A stretch of DNA of 64,000 nt. Source: Ideonella sp. GTDB taxonomy: Bacteria; Pseudomonadota; Gammaproteobacteria; Burkholderiales; Burkholderiaceae_C. Each line of letters starts with the position of its first letter. Positions within the stretch are counted from its first letter, which is position 1. Positions 60,990-64,000 of the stretch are shown one piece after another. The notes under the pieces were generated by a model. The model was not told the origin of the DNA and made no database searches. It was given only the letters and a program-made list of their open reading frames with translations. The stretch spans positions 434,001-498,000 of the forward strand of contig JADKIA010000028.1 of the NCBI GenBank assembly GCA_016721465.1. Reading direction: 5' to 3'. The position numbers were made by a program, and so were the translations under genes.

Positions 60990-62087
60990 TCAGGGCCCCA
61001 GGCCGAGCCAGTCGTGCAGAACCGCGGCCTGGTCGGATCCGGGCACGCGAGGCGCAGTGCCCGTGGCGCTGGGCGTGCGCGAGAAGCGCGGCACCGGCCC
61101 TGGCTGTGGCACGCCAAAGGCGCTGACCATCGTGCCGCGGGCCGCGTTGTGCGGGTGGGTTGCCACTTCGTCAAGATCCAGAATGGGGCTGACGCAAGCG
61201 TCGCTGCCTTCGAAGTGCTCGCACCAGGCCTGGCGGTCCCGCGAGCGAAACACGGCCGCCATCCGCGCCTTCTGCGCGGGCCACAGCGCGGGGTCGTTCT
61301 GGGTGTCGAACAGGGGGTCGTGAAGCAGCCCGAGCCCTTCACGCAAGGCCCGGTAGAAGGGCGGCTCGATGGCACCCACGGCCAGCCAGCGCCCGTCGGC
61401 GCACGCGTAACAACCGTAGTAGTGCGCTCCGCCGTCCAGCCAGTTGGTGCCACGAGGGCCGTTCCATCGGCCTTGCGAGCGCATCCATTGGAAGATGCCC
61501 ATGAGCGCAATGCTGCCGTCGACCATGGCCGCATCCACCACCTGGCCGCGGCCTGAACGCTGCGCTTCGTGCAGCGCAGCCATCACACCGAACAGCAGCA
61601 GCATTGCACCACCGCCGAAGTCGCCCACCAGGTTGAGTGGCGGCACTGGCGGGCCGCCCGCTGACCCGATGCTGGCCAGTGCACCCGAGAGCGCGATGTA
61701 GTTGATGTCGTGCCCTGCAGCCGATGCCAGCGGCCCGCTCTGGCCCCACCCGGTCATGCGGCCGATGACGATTTGCGGGTTGCGCTCCAGCAGCACAGCC
61801 GGCCCCAGGCCCAGCCGTTCCATCACACCTGGCCGAAAGCCCTCGACCAGGAGATCGGCCTTCGCAGCCAGTGCCAGCAACGTCTGCACATCGGCGGGCC
61901 GCTTGAGGTCGAGGGCAACCGAGCGACGGCCGCGCGCCAGGATGTCGGTGGGGTCATGCAGCGAACCCGGCCGGTCGACGCGCACCACGTCGGCGCCGGC
62001 ATCGGCCAGCAGCGCGCAAGCGAAAGGTGCAGGCCCCAGCCCTGCCAGTTCCAGCACGCGCAGGCCGGTGAGCGGGCCTTGCGTCAT
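60990..62087 (-). CDS. CaiB/BaiF CoA-transferase (alpha-methylacyl-CoA racemase-like)
   Basis: 365 residues from the ATG at 62087. Family III CoA transferase features: GLRVLELAGLGPAPFACALL, ADVVRVDRPG, ADLLVEGFRPGVMERLGLGP and GHDINYIALSGAL, with the His/Asp pair seen in racemases. Alpha-methylacyl-CoA racemases invert 2-methyl-branched acyl-CoAs; a CoA transferase role is the alternative. Ten bases after the thiolase stop, same strand. Confidence 0.88.
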   Translation of the reverse strand: MTQGPLTGLRVLELAGLGPAPFACALLADAGADVVRVDRPGSLHDPTDILARGRRSVALDLKRPADVQTLLALAAKADLLVEGFRPGVMERLGLGPAVLLERNPQIVIGRMTGWGQSGPLASAAGHDINYIALSGALASIGSAGGPPVPPLNLVGDFGGGAMLLLFGVMAALHEAQRSGRGQVVDAAMVDGSIALMGIFQWMRSQGRWNGPRGTNWLDGGAHYYGCYACADGRWLAVGAIEPPFYRALREGLGLLHDPLFDTQNDPALWPAQKARMAAVFRSRDRQAWCEHFEGSDACVSPILDLDEVATHPHNAARGTMVSAFGVPQPGPVPRFSRTPSATGTAPRVPGSDQAAVLHDWLGLGP

Positions 62088-62097
62088 GGAGCGGCGT

Positions 62098-63297
62098 TCA
62101 GGCAGCCTTGCGGTACATGGTGACCACGCAGGCGCCGCCCAGGCCCAGGTTGTGCTGGAGCGCGATGCGTGCGCCTTCCACCTGCCGCGCTTCGGCCTGG
62201 CCACGCAGTTGCCAGGTGAGTTCGGCACATTGCGCCAGCCCGGTTGCACCCAGCGGATGACCTTTCGACAGCAGCCCGCCCGAAGGGTTGGTGACCACGC
62301 GACCGCCGTAGGTGTTGTCGCCGTCCATGATGAACTTCTCGCCGCCGCCCTCAGGGGCCAGGCCCAGGGCCTCGTAGGTCAGCAGTTCGTTGGTGGTGAA
62401 GCAATCGTGCAACTCGCACACGTCAACTTCCTGCGGCCCGATACCGGCTTGTTCATAGGCCTGGGTGGCAGCGTTGCGCGCCATCTCGAAGCCGACCACG
62501 CGCATCATGCTGTGGCCCTGGATGCTGGCGACGGGGTCGGTGGTCATGGCCTGGGCCACGATCTCCACGGCGCGGCCGCTCAGGCCCTTGCGTCGTGCAT
62601 AGGCCTCGGAAACGATCACCGCCGCCGCAGCGCCGCAGGTGGGCGGGCAGCATTGGTAGCGCGTGAGCGGACCATAGATCTGCTTGGAAGCCATCACCTC
62701 TTCGAGCGTGAGCTTGTCGCGGAAGATGGCGTGCGGGTTGCGTGAGGCGTGATCGCGCGCCTTCACCGAGATCCGGCCGAAGGCTTCGTTGCTGGTGCCG
62801 TACTTGCGCTGATGCTCCTGCCCCGCGCTGCCGAACAGCAGTGCGGCCATGGGCACCTGGTCGTTCCATTCGATGGTCTCGTGGGCGTGGGCGAGTTGCT
62901 GCCCCATGATGCTCGGCCGGTCGGTGGCCGTGACCCCAAGGGCGCCGGGATTCATCTGCTCGAAGCCCACGGCCAGGGCGACGTCGCACACGCCGTGCGC
63001 CACCGCCTGGCGCGCCAGGAAGAGGGCCGTCGAGCCCGTCGCGCAGGCGTTGTTGACGTTGACGATGGGGATGCCCGTGAGGCCCACCTTGTACAGCGCC
63101 TGCTGGCCGCTGGTGGAGTCGCCATAGACAAAGCCGGCGTAGGCCTGCTGCACATCGGTGTAGTCCAGGCCGGCGTCCTTCAGTGCCAGGCGGGCGGCCT
63201 CGGCGCCCATGGTGTCGTAGGGTTCACTGGCGCCAGGCTTCTTGAAAGGCACCATGCCGACACCGGCAACCCAGGCTGCAATGTTCGCCTTCGTCAT
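62098..63297 (-). CDS. SCP-x-type thiolase (lipid-transfer thiolase family)
   Basis: 399 residues from the ATG at 63297 (GGAG site 7 bp upstream; a TTG at 63303 is in frame). Thiolase features: VNVNNACATGSTALFLARQA with the nucleophilic Cys, CELHDCFTTNELLTYEALGL and SGGLLSKGHPLGATGLAQ. This subfamily cleaves branched or sterol side-chain 3-ketoacyl-CoAs in characterised members. Operon with the CaiB-type gene. Confidence 0.9.
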   Translation of the reverse strand: MTKANIAAWVAGVGMVPFKKPGASEPYDTMGAEAARLALKDAGLDYTDVQQAYAGFVYGDSTSGQQALYKVGLTGIPIVNVNNACATGSTALFLARQAVAHGVCDVALAVGFEQMNPGALGVTATDRPSIMGQQLAHAHETIEWNDQVPMAALLFGSAGQEHQRKYGTSNEAFGRISVKARDHASRNPHAIFRDKLTLEEVMASKQIYGPLTRYQCCPPTCGAAAAVIVSEAYARRKGLSGRAVEIVAQAMTTDPVASIQGHSMMRVVGFEMARNAATQAYEQAGIGPQEVDVCELHDCFTTNELLTYEALGLAPEGGGEKFIMDGDNTYGGRVVTNPSGGLLSKGHPLGATGLAQCAELTWQLRGQAEARQVEGARIALQHNLGLGGACVVTMYRKAA

Positions 63298-63315
63298 CTT
63301 CAATCTCCAACGTGA

Positions 63316-64000
63316 TCAGGTGAGGGACTCAACGGCGGGCGCGGCCTGGCCCGACATCGCGCTGCGCATCAACTCCTGCGAGTAGACGTGCCGGGGTGCG
63401 TCCAGCACCTCGGATGCTGCACCTTGCTCGACGATCTGGCCGCGGTACATGACCGCCACGTCGTCTGCCAGATGCCGAACCACCGCCATGTCGTGGCTGA
63501 TGAACAGGTAGCCGAAACCGTGCTCGCGCTGCAAGTCCAGCAGCAGATTCAGGATCTGCGCCTGCACCGAGAGGTCCAGCGCCGAGGTCGGCTCGTCCAG
63601 CACCAGCAACTGCGGGCTGGCGGCCAGCGCGCGGGCGATGGCGATGCGTTGCCGCTGCCCACCGGAGAACTCGTGCGGCCGGCTGCCCAGCGCATCGCTC
63701 GGCAGGCCGACCTGGTCGGCCAGGGTCTCGGCCACGCCTGCGCTGGGCCGGCCGGCGATCAGCAGCGGCTCGGTGATCAGATCGCGCACGCGCATGCGGG
63801 GATCGAGCGAGCTCTGCGGGTCCTGGAACACGATCTGCATGCCAATGCCGGCCTGCAGGCGGCGCCTGGGCGTCATGCGCGTGATGTCCTGCCCCAGGTA
63901 GTGCAGCGAACCCGCGCTCACCGGCGCCAGCCCCATCACGGCCTTGGCCAGCGTGCTCTTGCCGCAGCCCGACTCGCCCACGATGCCCAGCGTGCGGCCC
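63316..64000 (-). CDS. Oligopeptide ABC transporter ATPase (DppF type), 5'-truncated by window edge
   Basis: Visible from the Walker A GESGCGKST onward: the Q-loop VFQDPQSSLDPRMRVRDL, signature FSGGQRQRIAIARALA, Walker B LLVLDEPTSALD and the H-loop LFISHDMAVVRHLADDVAVM. The early PQSSLDPR and the C-terminal GAASEVLDAPRHVYSQELM identify the Dpp/Opp class. The gene continues beyond 64000. It could energise the DppB/C-like permeases at 56545-58415. Confidence 0.92.
   Translation of the reverse strand, partial: GRTLGIVGESGCGKSTLAKAVMGLAPVSAGSLHYLGQDITRMTPRRRLQAGIGMQIVFQDPQSSLDPRMRVRDLITEPLLIAGRPSAGVAETLADQVGLPSDALGSRPHEFSGGQRQRIAIARALAASPQLLVLDEPTSALDLSVQAQILNLLLDLQREHGFGYLFISHDMAVVRHLADDVAVMYRGQIVEQGAASEVLDAPRHVYSQELMRSAMSGQAAPAVESLT

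Overview
This window is a stretch of high-GC chromosome from what looks like a betaproteobacterium of the order Burkholderiales (Comamonadaceae or Rubrivivax/Leptothrix-like; inferred). The pointers are the GC content, frequent GTG/TTG starts, many 4-bp overlapping ATGA/GTGA gene junctions, a Bug/TctC-type solute receptor, and many acyl-CoA and peptide catabolic genes. I saw no rRNA, tRNA or CRISPR array.

Layout. 0-0.8 kb: a DUF1778/GNAT toxin-antitoxin pair, cut by the window edge. 0.9-5.7 kb: a TetR regulator facing a translationally coupled operon of an enoyl-CoA hydratase-like protein, two acyl-CoA dehydrogenases and an M55 D-aminopeptidase. 5.7-6.8 kb: non-coding, with a ~340-bp element bounded by inverted repeats. 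6.8-14.1 kb: ureohydrolase, carboxylesterase, Crp-type regulator, Bug receptor, DUF1185 protein, metal-dependent amidohydrolase and TauE-type exporter. 14.1-15.1 kb: a junction where a decayed vapBC pair meets a 5'-truncated AraC-type gene. 15.1-20.5 kb: PLP decarboxylase, gamma-glutamyltransferase and PaiB, facing a MocR-type regulator.

20.5-35.2 kb is a bidirectional cluster. Leftward from a LuxR-type regulator run a DUF2817 peptidase-like protein, an alpha/beta hydrolase, an MBL-fold hydrolase and LeuC/LeuD paralogues; leuD carries a frameshift. Rightward run a TonB-dependent receptor, an MFS transporter (frameshifted), an S9 peptidase, a glutamine-synthetase-like ligase, an FAD oxidoreductase and a cupin. 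The likely logic is import of a peptide- or amine-like compound, cleavage, gamma-glutamylation and oxidation (inference). A 40-bp promoter-like motif before the TonB receptor recurs before the ureohydrolase at 6.65 kb.

35.2-40.9 kb: a RES/Xre-type toxin-antitoxin pair, a tyrosine-recombinase remnant, an FAD amino-acid oxidase, a P1 (DmpA-like) aminopeptidase, a CPBP protease and a SnoaL-like protein. 41.3-49.5 kb: two nearly identical direct copies of an IS91-like element (tyrosine integrase plus HUH transposase) bracket an ArsR/SRPBCC/cytochrome b561/VOC operon and a second ~340-bp inverted-repeat element. Copy 1 is intact; both genes of copy 2 are frameshifted.

49.7-64 kb: GPH transporter, class III aminotransferase, acyl-CoA ligase, then SDR, two MaoC-type hydratases, enoyl-CoA hydratase and two oligopeptide-ABC permeases; a broken nucleotidyltransferase-like gene with its HTH partner; then M81 (MlrC-like) peptidase, CaiB-type CoA transferase/racemase, SCP-x-type thiolase and an oligopeptide ABC ATPase cut by the window edge. 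This set resembles branched-chain or side-chain beta-oxidation joined to peptide uptake.
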